A stretch of 64,000 nucleotides of DNA from Anaeramoeba flamelloides (Eukaryota; Metamonada; Anaeramoebidae). The DNA lies in NCBI GenBank assembly GCA_027625915.1, contig JANTQA010000012.1, positions 2,077,001-2,141,000 on the forward strand, read 5' to 3'. Positions 34,801 to 45,973 of this stretch are shown in pieces (the first letter of the stretch is position 1; each line of letters starts with the position of its first letter). The notes beneath the pieces were generated by a model that saw only the letters and a list, made by a program, of their open reading frames with translations, made no database searches and was not told where the DNA came from. Both the position numbers and the translations under genes were made by a program.

Positions 34801-37800
34801 TAATAAGTATAACAACAACAATAATAATAGTGATACAAGAGCAATAACAATAAGAAGAAGAACAATAACAACAACAATTAATAAATAAATTTCAAAAAAA
34901 AAAATAATTTTTAAAGAATAAAACTGTGATTTTTTTTTTTTTTTTCTAGTTGTGTCGCGATTATTTGACAAATTAAGAAAAAAATTTTTAAAGCCACCAG
35001 AAAATAATTTGGAATTTTGTTTAAATTGATAACAATTACAATTAATAAAGAATAAATATTCGAAAAATAAACTAGTTTTCAAAAATGTTGACTCAATTTA
35101 TAATATTATTAATGGTGGTGGTTTTGTGTGGCTTTTATCCAGTATTCTTATCAAAAAATAAATTTTCAAATTGGTGGATCAAAATCATTTTTTTGAATTT
35201 TGTCAAATTTTTTTTTTTGTTTTATTTTTTTTCCTTTTCTTTTTCTATTTTTTTGATTTTTCTTTTCGTTTTTTTTTTTTTTTTTTGATTCTTTGTTTTT
35301 AAATTATTTTTCCTTTTTTTGAAATTTTCTTTTTCTTTTATCTTTTAAATTTTCAATCATATTTCTAAAGACTAAGTTTTGTAGTTCTTAATACTTTTGG
35401 TAAATTTATTGTTTCGGATTCAAGTTAATTTATAAATGGATTTTGTTGAATTTTTTCCTGAAAAAATAATTAAAATTTCCTTTACAAGTACCTTGGATTT
35501 TGAACCTGAAGAGTCTTGTTAATCTTCGACGATATCAAAAAAAAAAGAATTCTCGAACTTTAAAATTTGCAATTTGATATTTGAAGATATGAATATTCAA
35601 ACTTTGAGTTTTCTCATCTTATTTTCACGAAATTAATTCAAAAAAGAAAATCCAACTCAGAAATTTGGTATCTTTTTGGGTTTATTTTATATGGTAGCTT
35701 CAAAGTTAAAGTATATTGAAAAGAATAAGTTGTTGTGATGAAATCTAAACTCTACTCTTGAAAAAACATTTTCTGAAATGGAAAAGTAACATTGATTATA
35801 AATTTGTTCTTATCAAAATTAAAATCAAGTTAGCATTAATTACATTAACCTTAAGGTTATTTTCTAAATTCTTTTTGGGTATGATGGAACTTTTCTTTTA
35901 ATATCAATTTGGCAAATAGTACAAAATATTTAATTTTCAAAATTTGTACAAAAAAAATTGTAATATTTTTAAAAAAACAAAAAAAAAAAGACAACAAAAA
36001 AATAAATGAAAAAAGAAATAATAAAAGATAAATAGGGAAAGATTTTACATTTAATGCCAGTATCCTTTTCAATAAATCTACGAATTTTAGTTTTTCCTTG
36101 CAATTCATAATGTTGCATTATTAATTGTAAAATATCTTCTGAAGTAATACAATTTCTATGAAGAACCTTTTCTGTTGTTTTCAATCTACCAAACGGCTGG
36201 TTTTGATAAACCGGTCTTAATTTTTCTCTTAATTCCAAAATTTCTGGGCGATTATTCATCAGTTTGGCAACCCATTGCGATTTATTATTTTGGTTACCTT
36301 GTACAATTTCAGTTTGCTTATTCATTCTAATCTTGCGTGATTTTTCTAATTCTCTAATTTTTTTGTGGCCAAGCATAATTTCTTGATTTAATTCGTTGAT
36401 TTGATCTTGTAAATCAAAAAAATTATTATGATATCCACCTTGAGTTAAACTAATATTTTTTAAAATCTGTTTTTTCTCTTCTTCAATCTGTTGAATTTTT
36501 TGACTTCTTTTTTGAAATATTAAAGTTTGTTCATCTGTTTTTTGTTTATTTTTTTTTATTTGTTTTTTTTTTTAAAAAAAAAAATTGTGGTTTTGTTGTA
36601 AATTTATGAATTTTTAAATAATTAGAGTTTATTAATCATAATGTTTTTATAAAAAAAAATAATGAATTCACGAATTAATTTCTAATTTATTGAGGAGAGA
36701 TAAAATAAAATAATAATAAAAAAAAAATTGATTAATAGAAATGAAGGATATGGGTAAGAATCAATCAACACTAAAAAAGGGTCGAACAATGAAAATAAAA
36801 CAAAATAAACACTTCAATATTATTAATAAGCTTCTCTAAAATTACTCTACAACCTTTAGATGCTTGACACTATATTTAAGTGATTGTTATCTAATTATAA
36901 ACTAACCCCTTGGTATGGCTATAAAAATAAATATTAAGTATCTAATTTTTCAACTAATTTCTTTCTTAAAGAAATCTTTTTTTTTTTTTGAAATTTCTTT
37001 TATAATATAGTCAGAATTGAGTATCTATTTGAGACAAATTAACAACGATCGAAATGAGTTGAAGAGTAGCAATTTTACAAAATTTGAATGAATTTTGAAA
37101 TTGTGAGATAACATGGAAAATTTTGGTGCCTGATAATACAGATTTAAAGAATGAAAAAAAATGGTTTATAAAAACAACAATACTATATTTTGGATGAAAA
37201 AGCGAAAACAAGTTAAAAAAGCAAAACATGTTTTTTAATTATTAACATTAAAAGAATGATCGAAATAACAGAAAGAAATGAAAAAGTAAAAAGTTATTTC
37301 ATATAAAAAAAAAAAAAAAATCACTAAATTTCAAAATTATGATTATTAACAACAATACAGTTATTATAAAAAGGTAAGTCACTTTTTAAAACTTTTTCAC
37401 GGCCAGTACAAATCCTGAATTTCTCATTTTTTGGCTGATATCTTTGTTCATTCACTCGTACTAGGATACTCACTTCTTGTGCATTCATGTGGATTTTCAA
37501 AATCCATATTGTACATCTGATTTGAATACTTCTCATCCAAAAGGAAGAGAAGGATTTGAAACCATGAGTATTATTTGTCACACACGTGTTTCGGTTTTTT
37601 AGTTTTTAAAAAAGTATCGAATTTATTCAGCATTATAAAGTTTTCAAAATTAAACGTTTTGAAAAAGTGAGAAACATTTTTTAATAAAATGTTTTTTTTT
37701 CGTTTCACTTTTTAAAAAAATTGTGTTATTTTTTTGAATAAAAACTTTTTTTCCTGTTTTTTAAAACTTTTAATTTTTAAAAATTTTTTATAATGATATA

Positions 37801-39415
37801 TTTTTATAACTTTTTTCGTCACTTTTTTGAAAGATCTGTAAAATTAATAAGTAAAATTTCCTTTTTCAGACATTTTCAAAAAGTGAAAACTCCAAGTGGT
37901 AACAAAAAGTGTTCATAAAAAGGTTAAACGGCTTAAATAGATCAGCTTGGTGATGTTGAGGAATTCTTTAAAAAACTATTTGTCTTTTTCACTTTCTGAA
38001 AATGGCTTTTAAATAAAAAAAATTTTTTGAAATTCAAACCTTTTTCATTTTGCAGTTTATTAACGATTTGCGAAAGCTTTTCCTGTATTTGTTTTTTTTC
38101 ATTTTCCAATTCATTGCCCAATTCGAATTCTGTTTCTGTATCGATATTGATTTGAATTTGAGCTTGACAGATTTCTTCGAATTTTTTTTTAATTTCTTCT
38201 TCGTTTTGACAAATGAACTCGTCGTTTAAAGTTTCGAGTGTTCTTTTTGATGATTTGTTTCGAATGGATTTTTTTTTGACTTGCTTTGCTAACTTTTCGA
38301 GTTTTGCACGTGTCTTTTCAAGCTCCTTGGCTCGAAGCTTTCTTCTGATGATCCTTTCACCAGAGGTGCCTTGCTTTTTTAAATCCAAGACTTTTTTTTC
38401 CAAACCAATTTCGAGGGTCTTAATTTCGATATTACAATCCTCTAAAAGGCTTTTCTTTTCGGCAATTTGCGTTAGCAGTTTGAGTCTTTTCTTTTTTTTG
38501 GATTTCTTTTTGTTTTTTTTTCCAAATTTTTTATTGTTTGGTATTTTGACAATTTGCTTTTGTTTAATTTTTGGCGAAAGTAAGATCTTTTTATCATCGC
38601 TCCCATTAGGGTCATTCTTCGTTTTGATGTTGATCTTGGGGGCAGAGTTATATTGTTTAACTCTGGTTCTTGAAAGCACATTTATTGAACTGCTACGCTG
38701 GCCTTTAAGGTGAATAGATTTTGTGTCAATTGATACTTCTTCGAAACGTTCATTGTCTTGATCTGTTTTTGTATTAACCACTTCATTTGTGTTGTTCGTT
38801 TTTTTTTCTTCGGTTTGATCTTTCTTTGTGTCTATTACTTTTTGTTTTTCTTTTTCTATTTCTATTTCTTTTTGTTTTTCTTTTTCAATTTGTTTTTCTA
38901 TTTCTTTTTGTTTTTGTTTTTGTTTTTCTTTTTCTTCTTCTTCTTCTTCTTTTTCTTCTTCTGTTTCTTCTTCTTCCTCATTTTTTTGTGAAGAATTTTG
39001 TTTATCAGAATTTTTAAATCGAATAAAGAGACCGTGTCCGGGTTTACAATCAAAATATTTTACTCTGTTTATTTGACCATCATTATTCCCAGCTAATTAA
39101 ATTAATTTTTTTTTAATTTGGTGGTTAGGTTTTGATTTGTTTTTTTTTTTAAAAACAAAAATAAATCCAAAAAAGAAAAATGTTAACAAATTTTAAATTG
39201 ACTTCGTTTTTCCATTTTATTGCTCATTTATGTAATAATTTTTATTTTTAAAAAATTAATTAATTGGAATGTTTACCTTGTTTATCGAATTCAATCCCAA
39301 TCCATAGCCCAGGAGCAAATTGTGTTTCTCCTAGAAATTTTATTGTTCCTTGTGATCCATGTACTTTGATCCTATCACCTATTTTTTTTGATAAAGATTT
39401 TTTTCTTTGGGTCAT
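31892..39415 (-). CDS. CAP-Gly / coiled-coil / LisH-like / RasGEF protein (assembled from 5 exons)
   Basis: The proposed exons are complement(39277..39415, 38040..39092, 36049..36534, 33965..34797, 31892..32551), giving 1056 residues. The first two encode a CAP-Gly microtubule-binding domain (residues about 10-73; KIGDRIKVHG, FAPGLWIGIEFD, GNNDG for the usual GKNDG, KPGHGLFIRF), then Glu/Lys-rich and coiled-coil sequence to about 460. The third holds more coiled coil and a LisH-like segment (ITSEDILQLIMQHYELQG, about 526-545). The fourth has the RasGEF N-terminal domain (LANVNKLIENLIHPKYND) and the last two the catalytic RasGEF domain (KKIQ joined to PSELVEQSWNKKK; ESLMLVLAGLSNS; KLPAIPYLGVFLTDLT; LINFSKCKLLYNVIREI), predicted to load a Ras with GTP. 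The last three exons join securely. The 38040/36534 join uses donor GTTTGA; phase and heptads fit, but the first part could instead end at 37942 as a separate 398-residue CAP-Gly protein. Confidence is for the whole assembly; each half alone is above 0.85. Confidence 0.6.
32600..32710. repeat. Short tandem repeat in RasGEF intron
   Basis: About three to four imperfect units of TATTTAATGATTAGAATTTT with variable T runs (unit about 33-37 bp). Confidence 0.7.
33470..33770. repeat. Dispersed repeat, partner of 3955-4260
   Basis: This has the same ordered blocks as the copy at 3955-4260 with moderate divergence. It lies within an intron of the RasGEF gene. Confidence 0.55.
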
Positions 39416-40186
39416 CGCTATAAAATAATAAAATTACAAAAAAATGATTTGAAGAAATTAGAATTTTTCTGAAATGATACAAAAAAGCTCTGGTTCAAAA
39501 ATTTCATTTGTTTTTGGATTCTTTCATAATTTATTCCAAAATAATATTTCTGAAAATCAATCAAAAAACCTTCAAAACAAAAAGAGCGAATTTATGGATA
39601 TAGAATAAATAATTGGTTATTTTCTGAATTATTTTCAAAGTGAACCTATATAAACAAACTGTAACGTACAGAATCACACTTATTTCGGGTGAAGACAATA
39701 CTAGAAGTAAATTATTTAATTCGGAACGAACTTTGTTACTAAACTTTCTTTTTGAGGAGAGTTAAATACAAGTTAATTTGTGACTGAAAGTTAAAAACAA
39801 ACCTTACCTATTTTGAAACATTAACAAGTGATAACTCTTTCTAAATTAATCACACTACATTCTCCATGCAAAATAGTGTTCACTCTGGACATTTCGGTTT
39901 TTATAATCAAAATTGTTGTATTTATTTTTACTGTGATAAGTTTCTCTTTTTATTTGTACGACAATACAAAGACTTGGTTTTGAAACCCTTTGTTTTTTTT
40001 CATCCTTTCTTCAGTAATTTGTAAAAAACACGCTTTCTTAATTCCCAAAGATCATTTTTTGGTAATTTCATTTATGTTTTGTTGTGGTTTTGTTTTATTA
40101 AAAATATTATTTGACTAATTTTTGTTGTTATCTTTTGCAACAGCCTTTTATTTTCCAGGTTGTTTTGTTTTTGAAAGAATCTTAAT

Positions 40187-40750
40187 TTAAGGTTTACAAT
40201 CCCTGTAATTTGAAAAAAGATTATTTTAAGTCCAGTGTAGTAGCTAGTTATTTTAGTTGTTATCTGATCAATCTTGTACTTGGTGTAGGTTTTAATAGCA
40301 GCTCAAAAAGGTCAATTTTTGTATATTTATTTTCTTTTTTTATCAGAAATCCGAATTGTAGAGTTTAAGATTAATAGATTGATAAGTTAAGTTATATAAA
40401 AATGTGATTTATGGGTTTTTGATTGAAATTTTTTCATTAGATTTTGCTTTATTTGGAGCTTTTAAAAAATATTTTTTTTTCCTTTTGTTAAATGACAAGA
40501 AAAGAAATCCCATTTTTCTTCTATAGCCCAAAAATCTAAATTTATTCTTAAAACACCTACCAATCTATTAATCTTACATTCTTCCATTAGGATTTTGGAA
40601 AAAACAATAAATTCTCAAAAATTGCCATTTTGAACCACTCTTAAAAACCAAACCAAGGAAAAGATCGATCAGATAACAACTAAAATAACTAGCCACTACA
40701 CTGGAATCAAGATAATCTTTTTTTCAAATTACAGGGATTGTAAACCTTAA
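40187..40750. mobile_element. 564-bp palindrome (foldback element) bounded by TTAA
   Basis: The left arm TTAAGGTTTACAATCCCTGT, then CAGTGTAGTAGCTAGTTATT and TTAGTTGTTATCTGATC, recurs inverted at the right with few changes, ending ACAGGGATTGTAAACCTTAA. Further pairs deeper in (AAGATTAATAGATTG) make nearly the whole unit self-complementary around a centre near 40475. No coding sequence is seen. Confidence 0.8.
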
Positions 40751-43079
40751 GGGACGATGATTGGAAAAAAAAATACAAAAAAATAAGATGTATTGGTTGC
40801 TAATATACTATTAAGTTTGTGATTTAAATTACTCGATACACAAAACTAGAGTTAGAATCAGATTAATAGAGGTAACTAATAAAATAAAAAAATCTTCTAG
40901 TAAATTTAATTGCCAAAAAAAATCCAAAAAATCTTGAAACATCTTGAAAATGTAAATAAAATTAAAATCTGATTAAATATAAGAACGGGTGGGTTTTATA
41001 TGATATTTTTTCGAATCAAGTTTATTTTTTAAAAAGTTTGATCCTTTTTTCAAATTTATGAAAATTTCAAAATTCATATTTCAATATTTTTTCTATTTTT
41101 TTTTCATGATTTATTCAAAAATTATTACATCCGTTCTAATCCTACTGTGGTATTTATGAGACATTGAATTGGTTATCTAATATAAAAATGTGTTTTATGA
41201 AATAGACATTTCTTTTTCAATCTTATCATAAGATAAAAGCTTCCATTTCTTTTACATTATAAGAGAAGATTTTTTTTGTTAAACACTGACAAAAATTCAA
41301 GTTTAAAAGAAAAAAAATCACAGAAACTTGAAAGTCTTGTTCGATCATTATTTTTAAATTGTTTAAACCTCATATTTTAACAATTTTCGAAATTGAAGAT
41401 TCGAATTAATGTTATGTTTTTTTATCAATTTGTTTTTCAATACTCAAAACCAAAAAATGGATAACATAATTTTTTTTTCTTCGTCTATTATCAAATTTTA
41501 CAGTTACAAATAAACCCTGCTTAACCATTTAATGGTTTATTATACAAGATGCAATTTTATAACAAAAAAATCAATTCAAATGTCTTATAAATATCCACGA
41601 CATGATTGGAAAGGTGATAATATCAATCACTAAAGATGAAAATTTTGTTTCCTTTTTGAAAAAGCTAATTATGTTTCAATCATTTTCTTTTGTGTGTTGA
41701 AAAATAATTTGTAAAAATAATCTCATTAGTAATAATTTTTAAAAAATTGAATTTTTTAACAACAAATCTAGATTTTGATTCAATTTTAAGTAATATCGGT
41801 TCTTATTTCAATACTCCAAATTGCTTTCACTCCATTCAAGGTAATAGAAACACCATAACGACAATCAAAATTGAAAGATGTGATAGTTTATTAAAAAAAA
41901 ATATTAGTAAACTAAAATTCTAGAATCTTCAAAAATTAAAAAAAAAAAATGTAAAACTATAATTTTACTAATATCTACAATTAAAATTTCAGAAAAAAAT
42001 ATTAAAAAAAAAAAAAATTAAATTTTGAGAAATTTATTTGATTTTTTTTATGAAGATTATTATTTTTTTTTTTTTTAAGATATAATACTAGATACTCTAC
42101 GTAGTAATTTGAGATTTTATTTATCTAATATTTGATAATTATTTGAATCTAATTTTATCTGTAAATCTTCCTCAAAATCTAAATATTCCAGAGATCTCAA
42201 AAAACGAAATTAAATAATACCTATTTATTTCAAAATTCTACTCGAGAAAAGAGAGTTTCGGGTTTCATTGATTTTTCTTATATAAACTTAAATTTAATAT
42301 TCTCAACCTTTTTAAAAAACTTTTTGCATTTTATTTGAGAATTTAATTTCAATATTATTTACCAAATTTTTAGTTAATTAATTAAATTGTACATCTTTTT
42401 TTCTTTCTTTTTTCTTGAAATGTTTTGGTCACTTATTTATTATTAATAAATTAATAAACCATTTTTTGTTTTTACCTTATAATAGCATCTAACCTATTTT
42501 CTTTATTTTTTTTAGAATTCTCCTAAATAAAAATATCTCATTTTTTATACCCTTCAAACTTTTATTGGATTCATTTAAAATTTTTTTTAAAATATCTACC
42601 AGACTTTAACCCCCCAATTTTAAAAAATATATCAGAATTAAAAAAACAAAAAAAAATCTCTTTTTCTATTACTTTTCCAATCTTTAAAATTCATTATTTT
42701 GTGAATTTAAAAAAATTCTTGAATTTATATTAATTATTCTTTTCAAACTGTAAACGGGATTAATTTATCATTTTTATTTCAATTGCTAATCAATTTTCGT
42801 AAAATGTGTAATTATTTGGAATTGTGAGATTCTATTAGATAAGATTTTAATTCCAAATAAATATATTGGTCTTCATACCAGTGTTAAAAATTATTTCCAA
42901 TTTAATAATTAGCAACGTTTCAAGTAATTTTAACGTATTATTTTAGAATTTAGAAAAATAATAATTTTCCAATACAAAGATCTTCAAAAAAATTATTAAT
43001 TTTAAAAATTAATCAAAAAAAGAAATTAAACCAGTGATTAGATCAAAAGATATTTTTTTTTTTTTTAACAGTTATATCA
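40751..43079. other. Intergenic, nothing recognised
   Basis: AT-rich DNA with many A and T runs. No frame over 60 codons, no inverted repeat comparable to the neighbours. Confidence 0.5.
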
Positions 43080-44460
43080 AATGATTTAAAAAAAATTAAA
43101 TATTTGGGTATTTATTTAGATAAAATTACACATATAGTTTATAATTTTTAAAAAAATCTAAAGAAACATATAATAACCGCAAACAATTATTCAATAACAA
43201 TTCTCTGAATAATAGTTTAAAAATTAGATTATTTAAATCTTTTTATATTAAGTCAACTAACATATGGATTAGAAATTTTTAATTATCAAATAAAAACGAT
43301 AAATTATTTAAATTCTTGGATTAATTCATGTATTACTGAAATATGCAAAATAAACCGAAATATGCCAATTCCTATTTACAAAACAGAATTTAAAATTGAA
43401 AATATGACAATTTCAGTAAATAAAAAGAAATTTAAATTAAAAAATAAATTAGGAAATTTATCTCTTCCTTATTTAGAAAAATTAATAAAATTTAATCAAA
43501 GAATAAATAATAAAATCAACTGGTATTCAAAAGATTTAAAAAAAATTAAAAAATGAAATATATAAGTACACATTGAATGAGTTGCTGAATTCCAAAAGTT
43601 GGAAGTGTCGTTAGGTTTTCCAAATTTTAAAAAAATTGAGTTAAATCAAAGATTTTACTCTATTCTTTTGAATTCGTCAAAACCGTCGTTAGCTTTTCTT
43701 GAGTTTTCTGTTTATTTGTAAAATCTATCGATTTTACAAATAAAATAGAAAACCTCAGAAAAGCTAGGCACTTGACGGCACTTGTCGTTAGGTTTTTTTT
43801 AATTTGAGAAATAAACTGTAATTTTATTAATATTTTCTGTTTATTTCAAAAAGTAAAAAAAACCTAGAACACTTCATAAATAAAATAGAAAACCTCAAAA
43901 AAACCTAGAACACTTCACAAATAAATAGAAAACTCAAAAAAACCTAGATAGATTTTACAAATAAAATAGAAAACCTCAAGAAAATCTAGGCACTTGATGG
44001 CACTTGACAACACACCACAAAATTATTTTACAATAATTAAAAATCAAAATTATTTATTTAAAACTCAAAAATATTTGATTTATCCGTCAAGTTCAACAAT
44101 TCTAAAATTCAGATCTTTTACTAACTGATTAAATAGATATTACTATGTAATCAATAAAAATTCAAATAAATTTTGTCCTTTATGTTCAAAATATGAAAAA
44201 AAGGAAATTATAGAAAATATTGATCATTTTTTATGGGTCTATCCTTCCTATGAAAATGATAGATTAATATTTTATAACAAATTAAAAAAAAATAAATCTT
44301 AATGAACTAATTTCAAATCAAGACAGTTTGAAATTATTTTCATTAATGAACAATCGTGAAATCTAAGATTTTACGCTTAAATTCCCAAAAGGGAATTTTG
44401 TTCTAAGGGCAACTAGAGTGTAATCTACACTTCTTTAATAAAAAAAAAAAAAAAAAAATA
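43080..44460 (+). mobile_element. LINE 3' portion with poly(A) tail, broken
   Basis: The plus strand reads IKYLGIYLDK at about 43100, LTYGLEIFNYQIKTINYL at about 43257, an open stretch 43362-43556 (YLEKLIKFNQRINNKINWY), then after a hairpin element ILKFRSFTN, NRYYYVINKN and a zinc-knuckle-like KFCPLCSKYEKKE with NIDHFLWVYPSYENDR. This is the thumb plus C-terminus of the same LINE family as 23755-24990. The 3' untranslated part (about 44360-44442) contains short inverted repeats (AATTCCCAAAAGGGAATT; AGTGTAATCTACACT) and runs into about 18 A residues, the usual tail of target-primed insertion. Frames are interrupted several times. The frame at 43362-43556 is therefore not a host gene. Confidence 0.75.
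43604..44013. mobile_element. Double-hairpin element, expanded copy 4 (inside LINE)
   Basis: AGTGTCGTTAGGTTTTCC opens the unit. Several hairpin modules follow, with repeated CAAATAAAATAGAAAACCTC and AAACCTAGAACACTTCA blocks, and it ends CTAGGCACTTGATGGCACTT then GACAACAC. It is about twice the length of the other copies through internal module repetition. Confidence 0.7.
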
Positions 44461-45207
44461 TCTTTTTTTGGTTTTAAACCTGGTTGGTTGAGTTGATTGG
44501 ACATTTACATAGGCAATACTTATTATTTTAGGAATAAACGGTGAATCTCAACTTATTATCATTTTAGATTTAGTGCGAACAATACAAATACCCAAGAAAA
44601 TAGAAATCATTAAGATATTATTCTATTTTTTTATTTCTCTTCCGTTAAATCATTTTATACGCAAAAATTATTTTTTAAAAAACAGCAGTTAGGTTGAAAT
44701 TCAAAATATTTTACAAAAAGATTTTACATAAAAAGATTGATCTGAAGATAATCTTTATCTTTTTTTTTTTATTATTGATCCGACCCATATTTTTCCTTTT
44801 AAAGTTGAGGGTGAGTTCAATTAGAATAAGATCCTTATACCAGAAGTCAACAAATTAATTTTTTTTTACATTTACAATTGGATCTGAAAACTCTATTGTT
44901 TATTTAGATGTGTCTCATTTGTTTGATTTCTAACATTTAAAGTGTCGAAAATAAAAACAATTAATTAGATTTTTTTTCCAACACAAAATTAAACGCAACA
45001 CTCGAATTTTGAGATAAGAACCAAAGGTCAACCCATTTAACATTTTACAAAGTAGATATACAAATAAACTTAAAATTCTATTTTTGCATTTAATTTGATG
45101 TGTTAAAATTAAAATTAATAAATTGTTTTTCAAAAAGTGCTTTGGATACTAAAAAGCAACAAGAAACAACCAATAAAAAAAATGTTGTTTAGGAATGTTC
45201 TTGGAAA

Positions 45208-45444
45208 ATGTTAAAAAGTGAAAAATTTGACTTTAAGGTGGCCTCTGCCTTAAATTTGTCTCAGAATACAGATTTTTTTCAAAAAATCTTCAGGCTTTTT
45301 ATTAACCCAAAGGATACTTTTTTTATTAACGAGATCAATGATATATACTATTTTACTAATGAACTTTTTCGAACCATTTTAACCATAGAGCACCAATATA
45401 ATTTCCTTCAAGAGCAATATTCTTTTATTTTCAATTTCTTGTGA
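45208..45444 (+). CDS. Small hypothetical protein, 78 residues
   Basis: An ATG-started single frame beginning MLKSEKFDFKVASALNLSQ and ending QYSFIFNFL. I do not recognise it. Its composition (varied residues, amphipathic helix-like stretches, fewer A/T runs than the flanks) looks more like real protein than the chance frames around it, and it could be a helical subunit-type protein. It lies about 530 bp before the convergent 3' end of eS4. It has no signal peptide or membrane segment. It could equally be one exon of a larger gene or a remnant. Confidence 0.35.
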   Translation: MLKSEKFDFKVASALNLSQNTDFFQKIFRLFINPKDTFFINEINDIYYFTNELFRTILTIEHQYNFLQEQYSFIFNFL

Positions 45445-45514
45445 TAGAAACTAATCCCAAAAGCTCAAAAAATTATATTAGATAAACATAAAATAAGTTT
45501 TAAAAAATTCCCAA

Positions 45515-45597
45515 AATATGTATCTTAATTTGAGATTTTTTTGGATCTTTAAAATTTCGTTCAAAGTTTGTATCTTAAAAGTGGTACTACCTGTAAT
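45515..45597. mobile_element. Half copy of CAGTCAGTTCC MITE
   Basis: TATCTTAATTTGAGATTTTT, then AATTTCGTTCAAAGTTTG and TAAAAGTGGTACTACCTGTA, match the right arm of the family at 18847-19043. The left arm is missing. Confidence 0.55.
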
Positions 45598-45973
45598 CGT
45601 TGCTCAGAAAATAAAATAGATACCAATAATTCATACTCTAAAGCAAATCAAGAGTAATTTTTGGTTCGAAATTTTAAAATTGTTTTAAGATTTGGAAAGA
45701 CAAACACAAATTTGAAAAAACAAACAAAACTCAAAAGGAAAAAAAAAATTATATCAAGCTTGTATAATTATACTATTTTTTTTTTTTTTTTGAAGGTAAA
45801 TGTATTGCTAACTATTTTTAAAAAGTGATCTTGTTGTTTGTTACTCGACTATTTTGTTTTTCTTTTTGTTTTGCTTTTTTATAAATTTTTTCAAAAAAGA
45901 AAGATCAAAAGAAAATGAAAAAGAAAATGAAAAGGAATGAAAAATAAGTTAAAAAGATTTTAATACATAGAAC

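Noticed and set aside
37324-37581. Extra minus-strand exon between the CAP-Gly and RasGEF parts
   Set aside because: The frame looks mildly protein-like (VSILVRVNEQRYQPKNEKF) and has a GTGAGT donor-like site, but I found no phase-compatible pair of splice sites and no homology.
38213-38713. Plus-strand 166-residue frame
   Set aside because: Antisense shadow of the Lys/Glu-rich coiled-coil coding exon; a hydrophobic Phe/Leu/Ser composition is expected from that.
43362-43556. Stand-alone 64-residue gene
   Set aside because: It lies between LINE RT-thumb and zinc-knuckle sequence in the same orientation and reads as part of that element.
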